The notes under the pieces: generated by a model | Told to the model about the DNA's origin: nothing | What the model saw: the letters and a program-made list of their open reading frames with translations, nothing else | Databases searched by the model: none | Source: Aquisediminimonas profunda | GTDB taxonomy: Bacteria; Pseudomonadota; Alphaproteobacteria; Sphingomonadales; Sphingomonadaceae | Direction of reading: 5' to 3' | DNA: 64,000 nt | NCBI RefSeq assembly: GCF_019443285.1 | Contig: NZ_CP080327.1 | Span: forward strand, 1,291,001 to 1,355,000 | Made by a program: the position numbers and the translations under genes | Part shown: in pieces, positions 34,176-42,870 of the stretch | How the letters are laid out: every line of letters starts with the position of its first letter | Numbering within the stretch: position 1 is the stretch's first letter

Positions 34176-34204
34176 AAGATAGGACGGTCGTCCGGAGGTT
34201 TCAA
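34176..34204 (-). promoter_or_regulatory. Sigma-70-type promoter for the small RNA
   Basis: On the minus strand TTGAAA (34204-34199) and TATCTT (34181-34176) are separated by exactly 17 bases. The predicted start lies near 34169. It stands between two leftward terminators, so it can only serve the short transcript below it. Confidence 0.65.
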
Positions 34205-34241
34205 GAGGAACAGTCGATTCCTCACGAGTCCAAGAATAGAC

Positions 34242-34282
34242 AAAAAGATTCAGGCGCTACTCCGTGAGAAATAGCGCCTGAA
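34242..34282 (-). terminator. Intrinsic terminator of the sapC-family gene
   Basis: On the minus strand an 11-base perfect stem (TTCAGGCGCTA/TAGCGCCTGAA) is followed by TCTTTTTG, 19 bases after the stop codon of the gene at 34301. A clear rho-independent terminator. Confidence 0.9.
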
Positions 34283-34300
34283 TGCTTGGAATTCTTGCGA

Positions 34301-35077
34301 TCAGGCCGCGATTTCCGGAGCCGGGACCTTGCCCTGATCAAGCTGGCGGGCAAAAATTTCGCGCATGATGCCAAGCGAGAACAGGTGCGCGTGGACCAGG
34401 GGCAACAACCCGGACTGCATCATCTTGCGCAGCGAGTCGCCGCGCAGGTCACGGAGCTTTTCTTCATTGACCATCTGGAAGCCGCGATAGACAAATGGCT
34501 GTTCATTGTCCGCCACTTGAATCGAAACCTCTCCGTCCATCAGCAGTTCGGACTTGATCAGCTCCTGCATGAAGGCAGTGGTCCGCTGGCCAGCCTGTTC
34601 GAACTGTTCGCAAAAGCCCAGAATGGCCTTGACGCCCTCGCTCGGCTGTCCGTCCACGAACAGCGGGTCGCCCTCTTCGAACGGGCCGATCGTGTTTGCA
34701 GATGGATCGAAGCACAGCGACAATTCATCCGAATCTTCGCGCAAACGAGCCAGAAGAAAGGGATAACGACGGACATAAGCCGGGACATAGACCTGGTCGA
34801 GCAGCTTTCCGTCGGCGTCGACAAAGGTGTTGATGCCTTCGTTGAGGCCCATGAGCGCCAACGGCACCGGATTGTCGCCTGCCGAAAAAATGATCGGGTA
34901 GTAACGCTGGGCCACCGCGAATTCATCAATGGTCAGCGGGATAGCATGCTGCCGTGCAAAAACTGGGAGCGCATCGCTCGCCCGAGCCTTCCAGCTTGCG
35001 TGCTCGACCGACGATAGCGGTGTCAGGTCGCTGAACAGCAGCGGCAGTTGGTTGTTGGCGGGTGGAACGCTGGCCAT
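34301..35077 (-). CDS. SapC family protein
   Basis: A 258-residue SapC-family protein (VPLALMGLNEGINTFVD, YVPAYVRRYPFLL, SLCFDPSANTIG, PLFVDGQPSEGVKAIL). The family was named from an S-layer secretion gene of Campylobacter, but sphingomonad members have no S-layer context and their role is unclear. No signal peptide. AGGGAG lies 8 bases before the ATG, and a strong terminator follows the stop. It stands 33 bases downstream of the FAD-linked oxidase on the same strand and may be co-transcribed with it. Confidence 0.85.
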   Translation of the reverse strand: MASVPPANNQLPLLFSDLTPLSSVEHASWKARASDALPVFARQHAIPLTIDEFAVAQRYYPIIFSAGDNPVPLALMGLNEGINTFVDADGKLLDQVYVPAYVRRYPFLLARLREDSDELSLCFDPSANTIGPFEEGDPLFVDGQPSEGVKAILGFCEQFEQAGQRTTAFMQELIKSELLMDGEVSIQVADNEQPFVYRGFQMVNEEKLRDLRGDSLRKMMQSGLLPLVHAHLFSLGIMREIFARQLDQGKVPAPEIAA

Positions 35078-35110
35078 CTGGAAATCTCCCTAGAGTAAGA
35101 GGCGAACCCC

Positions 35111-36553
35111 CTATTGTGCAGTCGCGTCGGACGCAAGGGGCACAAGCTTGCCCGGGTTCATGATGCCTGTTGGATCAAGGGCCGACTTGATCGCGCGAAG
35201 TGCAGCGATTCGGGCCGGATCCGACAGCCGCAGCAGCTCTTGCCGCTTCATCTGGCCGATCCCATGCTCGGCCGAAATCGAACCCTTGGCTTCTACAACA
35301 AGGTCATAGACAAGGTGACTGGCTTCCTTCCCCGGCCCTGACCTCCAGGAATCGCCATCCACCCCTTCGGGTGCCCGGACATGAAAATGCACATTGCCGT
35401 CGCCCAGATGGCCAAACGCCGATGCTTTCATGCCAGGAAATGCGGCTTCAACCCGAGCGACGGCATTTTCCATAAAGTCCGGCATCGCATCGACAGGCAC
35501 GGAAATATCATGCTGGACGGCAGGGCCGGCAGCGCGTTCGGCTTCGGAAATGGAATCGCGCAGCCGCCAGAAGGCTTCGGCCTGAGCTTCGTTTGCAGAG
35601 ACGACCGCGTCCAATGCCATGGACTCTTCAAGCGCGCTTCCCAACAGGTCCTCAAGCGCCGCGCGGCTTCCACCAGCAGAGACATGCTCAACAAGGACAT
35701 TCCAGGCCGTGGGTGATTGCAGCGGCGCACGACTGCCCGGAACATGCTCCAACACGAGGTCAAGCGTGTCGCGTGGCACGACTTCGAAGCTTTCAATCGC
35801 CTGCCCGGACCGCGCCTCAAGCCAGCGCAGAAGGCGCAGCGCCGCCTGGGGGCTCTCCACGCCCACCCAACCGACGGCGCGATCGCCGATCGCGGGCACA
35901 AGCTTCAGGCTGGCTGCCGTGACGACACCCAAAGTGCCTTCCGCGCCAACCAGCAACTGGGTCAGGTCATAGCCCCTATTATCCTTCTTGAGGGCCGCCA
36001 GTCCGTCATAGATCGATCCGTCAGGAAGCACGGCTTCCAGCCCGAGCACCAGCTTGCGCATGGTCCCGAAGCGCAGCACTTGCGTCCCGCCCGCGTTGGT
36101 CGAGACCAGCCCGCCGATTGTGGCAGACCCCTTTGCTCCCAGCGACAGCGGAAAGCGCATTCCCTTGGCCTGTGCGGCATCGTGCAGATTGCTCAGGATC
36201 ACACCCGCTTCGGCGACAGCGATGCCGCTTGGCGCATCGACAGTACGGATCGTGTTCATGCGTCGGAGCGAGAGCAACACCGAATCTCCGGATGGCAAGG
36301 GCGTGGCCCCCCCGACCATTCCGGTATTGCCGCCCTGCGGGACAATGGGCAGCCCGGCCTCCCGCGCGATCGCAATAATTGCTGAGACCTCGGACACATT
36401 TGCAGGAGAGAGCAGGGCTTTTGCCGCGCCGCGATAGATCCCGCGCCAGTCGACCAGCCAGGGCGAAAGGTCATGGGCATCGTCATGATATCCCTTCGGG
36501 CCCAGAAGGGCCTTCAGTTGCGACAAAGTGTCTGAAACCATTTGATTGTTCAT
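35111..36553 (-). CDS. FAD-linked oxidase, D-2-hydroxy acid dehydrogenase type
   Basis: A 480-residue flavoprotein of the FAD_binding_4/oxidase-C class (GlcD, D-2-hydroxyglutarate dehydrogenase, D-lactate dehydrogenase). The FAD domain shows PIVPQGGNTGMVGGATP and GAKGSATIGGLVSTNAGG. The C-terminal half has GHLGDGNVHFHV and SAEHGIGQMKR, the substrate/metal signatures of the class. D-2-hydroxyglutarate is a likely substrate given the close fit to that subgroup, but D-lactate or glycolate cannot be excluded. ATG 36553 has GGGA just upstream; the frame could start earlier. Confidence 0.88.
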   Translation of the reverse strand: MNNQMVSDTLSQLKALLGPKGYHDDAHDLSPWLVDWRGIYRGAAKALLSPANVSEVSAIIAIAREAGLPIVPQGGNTGMVGGATPLPSGDSVLLSLRRMNTIRTVDAPSGIAVAEAGVILSNLHDAAQAKGMRFPLSLGAKGSATIGGLVSTNAGGTQVLRFGTMRKLVLGLEAVLPDGSIYDGLAALKKDNRGYDLTQLLVGAEGTLGVVTAASLKLVPAIGDRAVGWVGVESPQAALRLLRWLEARSGQAIESFEVVPRDTLDLVLEHVPGSRAPLQSPTAWNVLVEHVSAGGSRAALEDLLGSALEESMALDAVVSANEAQAEAFWRLRDSISEAERAAGPAVQHDISVPVDAMPDFMENAVARVEAAFPGMKASAFGHLGDGNVHFHVRAPEGVDGDSWRSGPGKEASHLVYDLVVEAKGSISAEHGIGQMKRQELLRLSDPARIAALRAIKSALDPTGIMNPGKLVPLASDATAQ

Positions 36554-36626
36554 TTCGATCCCGGAGAGATTAATCTCATGTTCAAGCTGGACGCCGCATG
36601 CGAGAATGCACAATGGTTGCGCTCAG

Positions 36627-37076
36627 ATGATCCTTTTTGCTTATGCTGCCCTCATAGGACCGGCAAGTGCCGGCGTGCAATCATTGCCGTTGCAGGCCGT
36701 GAGCAGTGAAGTCACGATTGTTGCCCAAGTGCAGATCCAGCGCAGTACAATCGTCCGCGTCCCTCCGGCAGCCCCGCCATCGCGTCCCGCACCGGTCATA
36801 AAGTGGAAGGAAAAGGGCGCGCCCAACTGCATCAAATGGTCAAGCATGGCGGCTGCAATGGTCTCGAGCCCGACCACGATCGATCTGGTTGTCCGGGGTG
36901 GCACCCGCTATCGGGTGAAGCTGGAAAAAAGCTGCCAGGCGATCGATTTCTATTCGGGCTTCTATGTGAAGGCGACGACGGACGGCCGGGTGTGCGAAGA
37001 TCGCGATTCGATCCACAGCCGCTCAGGTGGCGAATGCCTGATTGACAAATACAAGACACTTGTTCCCGCGAAATAG
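36627..37076 (+). CDS. Small exported protein of unknown function
   Basis: About 149 residues with a short hydrophobic N-terminus (FAYAALIGPASA) that looks like a signal peptide. A proline-rich linker (VPPAAPPSRPAP) follows, and then a compact domain with four cysteines (NCIKW, KSCQAIDFYSGFY, VCEDRD, GECLID) likely to form two disulfides in the periplasm. I recognise the pattern from sphingomonad hypothetical proteins but not a function. The start is uncertain: ATG 36606 is another option and neither has a ribosome site. It precedes the barrel-caspase pair but is 147 bases away. Confidence 0.7.
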   Translation: MILFAYAALIGPASAGVQSLPLQAVSSEVTIVAQVQIQRSTIVRVPPAAPPSRPAPVIKWKEKGAPNCIKWSSMAAAMVSSPTTIDLVVRGGTRYRVKLEKSCQAIDFYSGFYVKATTDGRVCEDRDSIHSRSGGECLIDKYKTLVPAK

Positions 37077-37223
37077 GTTGGCACGTCGCTTAATATCGTT
37101 GCTTAAGTTCGCTAACTTCCCGCGCATTGAGCATGGTGAGGGAATCTAGCGTTTATTCTGCTGTCCCCCGTGCCAGAAATCGGTAAAGTCTATATGCTTT
37201 GCTTGTCTAAGGGGGAATACAAT

Positions 37224-38249
37224 ATGAAGCTCTTTTGTTCCGCAATCGCGGGCTTGTTAGCGATCGCTTGCGTGACGCCTGCATTTGCTGACGTTATCGT
37301 TACACCGCGATTCACAGGCTATTTCGACAACAGCAATCAACGCCAATCGGGCATTGATACGGCAGGAAGCCTGCCAAGCGATACGGCACTGGCAGACCTT
37401 AACGCTCAGTTGCAGTCAGTATTCGGTCCTACCGCCTCGGTATCCTATGCAAATTCTGACAGTGGGAGCCGGGCTTCCCAAGTTTTTTTCCCGATGCTTG
37501 GAGCGTCAGTTTCGTTTTCGCTTGATCCGGAGCGTCGGACGCAAATTACAGCGACCGGTATGTATGGTCGAGGACATGCCGACATTAAAAATATCGGCAC
37601 GGCCACGCAGCACACCTCAATTCAGGGCCAAATAGCAGACGACCTGTTTGTTACGCGCGGCACCGGCCGCGGCAAATTTGGGCGCATCGATGCGGAACTG
37701 ACGTTGCAGCACAGGTTGGACGAGACATTCTCGCTAATGGCAGGTCTTCGCTATGAAAGGCTCAGGGAAAATGTTTCAATCACGACGCAAACGACGGGCT
37801 CGAGCAACGCGATTAACCTGATTAACGCGCTTGGCGGAAATGGGATCGTCTCCTACGGACTTCTGAACGACACCGCTGTAGGTTCCTATAAGACCACCAG
37901 TGCTATTTACAGTGCGCGCGTCGGAGCGGCTGCCTATATTCCGCTTGGCTCGACGCAAAGAATTTATGTCAATGGCTTGGCACATATAAACTATGCGCCT
38001 GCCAACACCATTGTGCTTACTCAGGTCTTCCAAAGTTCAGGTTTGCCGCAGGTGGTCAACAGCAGGATCGGCTCGGAAACGACAATTGGTCCAGATATTT
38101 CTGTTGGCTATATTCATCAGTTGGGGACGAAAGCTTCGATCGACATTCGATATCGGGGTTTGTTTTATTTCCCGGTTTCTGGTGCGCGGTCGTTCGATGA
38201 TCCCCGGGTCAATCATGGGTTAAGCATCGGCGTTTCGTTTACTCTATAA
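37224..38249 (+). CDS. Outer-membrane beta-barrel protein paired with a caspase-like protease
   Basis: A 341-residue exported protein: signal peptide MKLFCSAIAGLLAIACVTPAFA, then a beta-strand-rich sequence with many alternating strands and a terminal strand ending SIGVSFTL, typical of an outer-membrane barrel. No transporter family recognised. A strong AAGGGGGA lies 7 bases before ATG 37224, so the longer frame from 37170 is rejected. It is followed after only 6 bases by a gene for an exported caspase-like protease, so the two proteins probably work together in the envelope. Confidence 0.78.
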   Translation: MKLFCSAIAGLLAIACVTPAFADVIVTPRFTGYFDNSNQRQSGIDTAGSLPSDTALADLNAQLQSVFGPTASVSYANSDSGSRASQVFFPMLGASVSFSLDPERRTQITATGMYGRGHADIKNIGTATQHTSIQGQIADDLFVTRGTGRGKFGRIDAELTLQHRLDETFSLMAGLRYERLRENVSITTQTTGSSNAINLINALGGNGIVSYGLLNDTAVGSYKTTSAIYSARVGAAAYIPLGSTQRIYVNGLAHINYAPANTIVLTQVFQSSGLPQVVNSRIGSETTIGPDISVGYIHQLGTKASIDIRYRGLFYFPVSGARSFDDPRVNHGLSIGVSFTL

Positions 38250-38255
38250 CGGGCC

Positions 38256-39086
38256 ATGGTGTTGCGCATTCGTAATATCCTGAAAGGGATCGTGACTGCG
38301 ATCGCTGTTATCTGGCTGTCCGGTACAGCGAGCGCGGCGACGCACGCGATTATTTTCGCCTCTGATTACGGCAGCTCAAAATCGATTGCGAAACTGGCGA
38401 ATGCCAGCTTTGATGGGCGACTCATCTACGAGGCTTTTTTGAAAGCGGGCGTGACGGATGTCCAGCTCGTACTCGATGCGGATGCAGACGTTTGGGAGAA
38501 GGAGTTGAGGAGCCTGCTAGCTCGTACAGGTTCAAAAGATACCGTTATCTTTTACTATGCGGGACATGGTCTGCAGGTCGCAGGAGCCAATTATTTCGTG
38601 GCAGCCGACGGAGAAACGCTGATAGGGGTGGATCCAGTTATTTCCCTGTTGGCTTCGCATGTTGAGGCGACGGTGATGATAATCGATGCTTGCCGAAACA
38701 ATCCATTTCGGACGCCCGATGAGGTGGCACTCAAGATCGACCCGGCAATCGGGGGGAGCAGGTCCCTTCCCCTGCTTTCAATTGGAGAAGTGCGTAAGGC
38801 ACCGCGCGGTCTTGCGCAGCTCAGCGAATTGCGCGGGATGTCGGCAATGGTCCTGTTTTCGACCGAGCCGGGGAATGTGGCTGCAGATGGCGAAGCTGGA
38901 AAAGGCAGTCCCTTTGCAACAGTTGTTGCGCGCGAATTGGTCAGACGTGCCTCGCTGAACACTGTGATCCGGCGGATTTCTTTGGCGGTTAATAAGGTAA
39001 CCGGCGGCCAGCAATCTCCATGGAGGCAGGGAGATTTGCCGTTCGATGTATACGTGGCAGGCATGCCCAATTTTCCGGCGCCATAG
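38256..39086 (+). CDS. Exported caspase-like (C14 family) protease
   Basis: A 276-residue protein with an N-terminal signal peptide (cleavage near ASA-ATHA, residue 28) and a caspase-like p20 domain. The catalytic His is in FYYAGHGLQ (H104) and the Cys in IIDACRNNPF (C146), both intact. A p10-like part (MVLFSTEPG, SPFATVVARELV) follows. Bacterial caspase homologues cleave after basic or acidic residues and act in stress or signalling; those with a signal peptide are poorly studied. Six bases separate it from the barrel gene. Its 3' end overlaps a possible micro-lipoprotein frame. Confidence 0.88.
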   Translation: MVLRIRNILKGIVTAIAVIWLSGTASAATHAIIFASDYGSSKSIAKLANASFDGRLIYEAFLKAGVTDVQLVLDADADVWEKELRSLLARTGSKDTVIFYYAGHGLQVAGANYFVAADGETLIGVDPVISLLASHVEATVMIIDACRNNPFRTPDEVALKIDPAIGGSRSLPLLSIGEVRKAPRGLAQLSELRGMSAMVLFSTEPGNVAADGEAGKGSPFATVVARELVRRASLNTVIRRISLAVNKVTGGQQSPWRQGDLPFDVYVAGMPNFPAP

Positions 39087-39181
39087 GGATTGTACTGATG
39101 GGATTGGCCGGCTGCGACGCTTTAGTCGCCAGCCAAATGGGGCAGAAATGTTACATGCCTGATGACCGCCTTCCACCTTAA
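39020..39181 (+). CDS. Possible micro-lipoprotein
   Basis: A 53-codon frame starting inside the caspase gene in another frame. It reads as a lipoprotein precursor: a basic N-terminus (R5, R9, R12, R14), a hydrophobic stretch (FSGAIGIVLMGLA) and a lipobox LAGC with Cys32, leaving a mature peptide of only 22 residues that contains one more cysteine. There is no clear ribosome site, so translation would depend on coupling, and the frame may be chance. An internal ATG (39098) would give 27 residues without the basic region. Confidence 0.35.
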   Translation: MEAGRFAVRCIRGRHAQFSGAIGIVLMGLAGCDALVASQMGQKCYMPDDRLPP

Positions 39182-39370
39182 ACAGTAGTTGGGCAAACCG
39201 GTCCTCATGTTCGAAACCCGTCAATCCTCGTTGGGTGACCGCCCTTCCGGTTTCCCGTCTTGCAAACACCCGCAGTCGCCCCGCACCTTGACAAATCCTG
39301 CTCCAGCGGCCAAGCGCGGCGCGTTCGCGGGGCAGTGTGCCTCGCCCGATTCCCCGGAACCACAAACGAA

Positions 39371-40759
39371 ATGAATTTTGCCGATCTCGGCCTTTCCGAC
39401 GAGTTGCTTCGCGCCGTAACAGAGGCAGGCTATGATACGCCCACGCCCATTCAGGCCGCGGCCATTCCCCAGATCCAGATGATGCGGGACCTGATTGCCA
39501 TTGCCCAGACAGGCACGGGCAAGACGGCAAGCTTTGTTCTTCCGATGATCGACATTCTTGCGGGCAGCCGCGCTCGCGCCCGCATGCCGCGCTCCCTGAT
39601 CCTGGAACCGACGCGGGAACTGGCGGCTCAGGTTGCCGAGAATTTCGAGAAGTACGGCAAGTACCACAAGCTTTCGATGGCGCTGCTGATCGGCGGCGTG
39701 CAGATGGGCGATCAGGTCAAGGCGCTGGAAAAGGGTGTTGACGTGCTGATCGCCACGCCGGGTCGGCTGATGGACCTGTTCGAGCGCGGCAAGATCCTGC
39801 TGACCGGCTGTTCGCTTCTCGTGATTGATGAAGCGGACCGGATGCTCGACATGGGTTTCATCCCGGATATCGAGAATATCTGCACCAAACTGCCCGCCAA
39901 CCGGCAGACCCTGCTCTTTTCGGCAACCATGCCGCCGCCGATCAAGAAGCTGGCCGACAAGTTCCTGTCGAACCCCAAGTCGGTCGAAGTCGCACGCCCG
40001 GCGTCTGCCAATATCAATATCACCCAATGGCTGGTCGAAACCGACGCCCGCAAGAAGCGGGAAACGCTGCGGACATTGCTCGGGCAGGAGGATGTGAAGA
40101 CCGCGATCATCTTCTGCAATCGCAAGACAACTGTGCGCGAACTTGCAAAGTCTCTGCAGCAGGACGGCTTTTCAGCCGGCGAAATCCATGGCGACATGGA
40201 ACAGCGGGACCGGATCGCAATGCTCGACCGTTTCAAGGACGGGGGAATCAACATTCTGGTCGCCTCCGACGTTGCCGCACGCGGCCTCGACGTGAAGGGC
40301 GTCAGCCATGTTTTCAACTATGATGCCCCCTGGCATCCGGACGACTATATCCACCGCATCGGCCGCACGGGCCGGGCAGGGGCAACCGGGGTCGCCTACA
40401 CGCTTGCCACCAAGGACGATGCAGAAGCGATCGAAGGCATCGAAAAGCTGACCGGGCTCAAGATCGAGCGGATGGGCAAGGTTGCACCAGAAGCAAAATC
40501 CGAGGGCAAGCCCGAGGCGCGGGAACCACGGCCGCCGCGCGAGCCTCGCCCGGCAAGGGAAACACGGGAGCCAAGGGAAACGCGCGAGCCGAGGGAAGCG
40601 CGCGCACCACGTGCACCCAAGGCAGAGCGGGACGCGCCCAAACCCAAGGGTGCTAAGGCGGCACAACGCCCGGCGCCAGCGCCCCAGTCTGACGATGGTG
40701 ACGAGGGCGGCTGGAACGGGCCCGTCCCCGGCTTCCTGAGCCAGGGTTTCGGAAGCTAG
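39371..40759 (+). CDS. rhlE: DEAD-box RNA helicase, RhlE type
   Basis: A 462-residue ATP-dependent RNA helicase with the motif series Q (PTPIQAAAIP), I (AQTGTGKT), Ia (PTRELAAQ), Ib (TPGRLMDL), II (DEAD: VIDEADRML), III (SATMP), IV-V (IIFCNRK, ASDVAARGLD) and VI (HRIGRTGRAG). After about residue 375 a low-complexity Arg/Pro/Glu tail (repeated EPRE/PRE units) replaces a folded domain; such tails help RNA binding. ATG 39371 starts the conserved Q-motif region; the frame extends upstream to 39260 without family similarity. It converges on metC, with overlapping stop codons. Confidence 0.93.
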   Translation: MNFADLGLSDELLRAVTEAGYDTPTPIQAAAIPQIQMMRDLIAIAQTGTGKTASFVLPMIDILAGSRARARMPRSLILEPTRELAAQVAENFEKYGKYHKLSMALLIGGVQMGDQVKALEKGVDVLIATPGRLMDLFERGKILLTGCSLLVIDEADRMLDMGFIPDIENICTKLPANRQTLLFSATMPPPIKKLADKFLSNPKSVEVARPASANINITQWLVETDARKKRETLRTLLGQEDVKTAIIFCNRKTTVRELAKSLQQDGFSAGEIHGDMEQRDRIAMLDRFKDGGINILVASDVAARGLDVKGVSHVFNYDAPWHPDDYIHRIGRTGRAGATGVAYTLATKDDAEAIEGIEKLTGLKIERMGKVAPEAKSEGKPEAREPRPPREPRPARETREPRETREPREARAPRAPKAERDAPKPKGAKAAQRPAPAPQSDDGDEGGWNGPVPGFLSQGFGS

Positions 40760-41970
40760 CGGACGCCAGCCGCAAACCGGTCCAGCCCGGCACGCAAATC
40801 CTCGATCAGGTCATCCACATCCTCGAGCCCAATCTGCAGTCGGACCACGGGCCCCTCTGCGTGCCAGCGCGTCGCGGTGCGATAATTCTGGGGGTCCACC
40901 GGCAGTGCAAGGCTTTCATATCCCCCCCAGCTATAGCCGATCCCGAAATGCGCAAGCCCGTCGATCAGGGCAGCGCGGCGTGCTTCGTCGCCACCTTTAA
41001 GAACAAAGCTGAACAGGCCTGAGGAGCCCTTGAAGTCTCGCTTCCATGCCGCGTGACCGGGGCATTCCGGCAAGGCTGGGTGCAGTACTCGCGCGACTTC
41101 GGGTTGGTCAGCCAGCCAATGCGCGATCTTCAGCGCGTTTGCCTGATGCCTCTCCATCCGCACACCAAGCGTGCGCAGGCCTCTCGCTGCGAGCCAGGCG
41201 TCATCCGGGCTCAAAACCTGCCCCAATTGCTGGGACGTCTTTCTGAGCGCCGGGAAATGCGCAGCATTCGCTGTTACGGATCCCGCCATCACGTCGCTGT
41301 GCCCGACAATATATTTGGTGCACGCGAGGATCGAAAGATCCACCCCGAACGAGAGCGCCGGAAAGAGCAGGGATGTGGCCCAGGTATTGTCGATCAGGGT
41401 CACAAGGTCGCGGGCCTTTGCGACCGCCACGATCGCGGGGACATCCTGCACTTCGAACGTCAGGCTGCCCGGGCTTTCGAGAAAGATCGCGCGCGTGCGT
41501 TCGGTCAGCAGCGTTTCGATACCTGCACCGATCAGCGGGTCATAATAGCGGGTGGTGATGCCGAAGCGTTTCAACAGTCCTTCGCAGATTCCGCGGGTGG
41601 GATCATAGGCGCTGTCGACCATGAGCAATTCGTTGCCGGGATTGAGGACCGAAAGCAGCGCCGCTGCCGTTGCGGCGACGCCCGAAGGGTAGAGCATCGT
41701 GCCCGCCGCTTCGGGCTCCATTTCGGTCAGGGCATCAGCCAGCGACCATTGGGTCGGCGTGCCGCGTCGACCGTAAAAGAGCTTGCCATCTTCGTTCGTA
41801 CCGACCCCGGCCCGGAGGGCAGCGACGTCGTCATACAGGATTGTCGAGGCGCGCCAGACGGGAGGATTGACGATCCCACCCTTGCTTCCACCAAGGTGCG
41901 TCCACTCGCTTCGACGCCCGCCCTCGACGATCTGCGTGGCAGGACGTGACGGCGGCTTGCCTTTGCTCAC
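40756..41970 (-). CDS. metC: Cystathionine beta-lyase
   Basis: A 404-residue Cys/Met-metabolism PLP enzyme that cleaves cystathionine to homocysteine. FYGRRGTPTQ near residues 65-74 and the Schiff-base lysine K219 in CTKYIVGHSDVMAGSV are characteristic of MetC. The start is GTG 41970, overlapping the sulfurtransferase stop (GTGA), so the two sulfur-metabolism genes are translationally coupled. The stop overlaps that of rhlE in convergent orientation. A related gamma-synthase role is less likely given the YGRRG.PT signature. Confidence 0.9.
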   Translation of the reverse strand: MSKGKPPSRPATQIVEGGRRSEWTHLGGSKGGIVNPPVWRASTILYDDVAALRAGVGTNEDGKLFYGRRGTPTQWSLADALTEMEPEAAGTMLYPSGVAATAAALLSVLNPGNELLMVDSAYDPTRGICEGLLKRFGITTRYYDPLIGAGIETLLTERTRAIFLESPGSLTFEVQDVPAIVAVAKARDLVTLIDNTWATSLLFPALSFGVDLSILACTKYIVGHSDVMAGSVTANAAHFPALRKTSQQLGQVLSPDDAWLAARGLRTLGVRMERHQANALKIAHWLADQPEVARVLHPALPECPGHAAWKRDFKGSSGLFSFVLKGGDEARRAALIDGLAHFGIGYSWGGYESLALPVDPQNYRTATRWHAEGPVVRLQIGLEDVDDLIEDLRAGLDRFAAGVR

Positions 41971-42806
41971 GCGGCGCCAATGGCCTTGGGCGTATCAGCC
42001 TGTGCACCCCATTCGGACCAGCTTCCGTCATAAAGCCCGACATCGGTCTTGCCGAGGAGATGAGCTCCGAAAACGAGAACAGCCGCTGTCACTCCGGTCC
42101 CGCAGGTCGTCGCCATCGGCTTGTCCATATCGACACCGGCATCCGTGAAGGCTGCCTTCAACGCCTCTCCCTTTTTCCAGGTACCGTCCTCATTGAACAG
42201 GTTGGAGTAGGGAAGGTTTATACTGCCCGGAATATGGCCCGGATTGACGCCCAAACGTGGTTCGGCCTCGCGCCCCTCAAAGCGAGCGGTGCCACGCGCG
42301 TCGACAACCTGTTCGGCGTTGCTTTCGAGATTGGCTTTCATCTGGTCGATTGTGCGTACGGGCTTGTCATCGCGCCACACTGTAAAATGTCTATGCCTGA
42401 GCGTAACCTTTCCGCCTTCGGTCGGGCGGCCCTCGGCCTTCCACTTGGCAAGTCCGCCGTCGAGGATCGCAACACCGTGGGCGCCAAAGACGATGCTCAT
42501 CATCCACCATGCGCGCGCTGCCGATTTTACCGGGGTGTTATCGTAAAGGACGATCCGACTGCCGTCTCCAAGCCCAAGTGACTGCATGCGGCTGGCGAAT
42601 TTTTCGGCCTTGGGCAACATCATGGGATAGGGATTGGTCGTGTCGGCCAGATTGGCCAGATCCATGAAGACGGCACCAGGAATGTGCTCGGCCTCATATT
42701 CGGCAGCGGCATCGCGCCCGTCGATGAAGAGAGTGGCATCCACAACGCGCAGATCCGAGGCTCCAAGTTCTTTCGCGAGCCATTCGGTTGAAACAAGCGC
42801 GTCCAT
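41967..42806 (-). CDS. sseA: 3-mercaptopyruvate sulfurtransferase
   Basis: A 279-residue two-domain rhodanese-type enzyme transferring sulfur from mercaptopyruvate. The N-terminal domain is inactive; the C-terminal domain carries the active loop TCGTGVTA, the CG[ST]GVTA pattern of mercaptopyruvate rather than thiosulfate enzymes. ATG 42806 has GGGAG 9 bases upstream; ATG 42812 two codons earlier is only 3 bases from it. It is upstream of and overlapping metC, and 64 bases downstream of the S10 peptidase gene on the same strand. Confidence 0.92.
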   Translation of the reverse strand: MDALVSTEWLAKELGASDLRVVDATLFIDGRDAAAEYEAEHIPGAVFMDLANLADTTNPYPMMLPKAEKFASRMQSLGLGDGSRIVLYDNTPVKSAARAWWMMSIVFGAHGVAILDGGLAKWKAEGRPTEGGKVTLRHRHFTVWRDDKPVRTIDQMKANLESNAEQVVDARGTARFEGREAEPRLGVNPGHIPGSINLPYSNLFNEDGTWKKGEALKAAFTDAGVDMDKPMATTCGTGVTAAVLVFGAHLLGKTDVGLYDGSWSEWGAQADTPKAIGAA

Positions 42807-42870
42807 AGTCATTCACTCCCTAGATCAGATGGGCTGCAACCTTACTGGGCCGCAGGTGTTTCGTCGAGCC

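Noticed and set aside
34055..34267. 70-codon plus-strand frame after the amidohydrolase gene
   Set aside because: It runs through two strong terminators and the small RNA candidate on the opposite strand and has a lysine/arginine-rich meaningless product.
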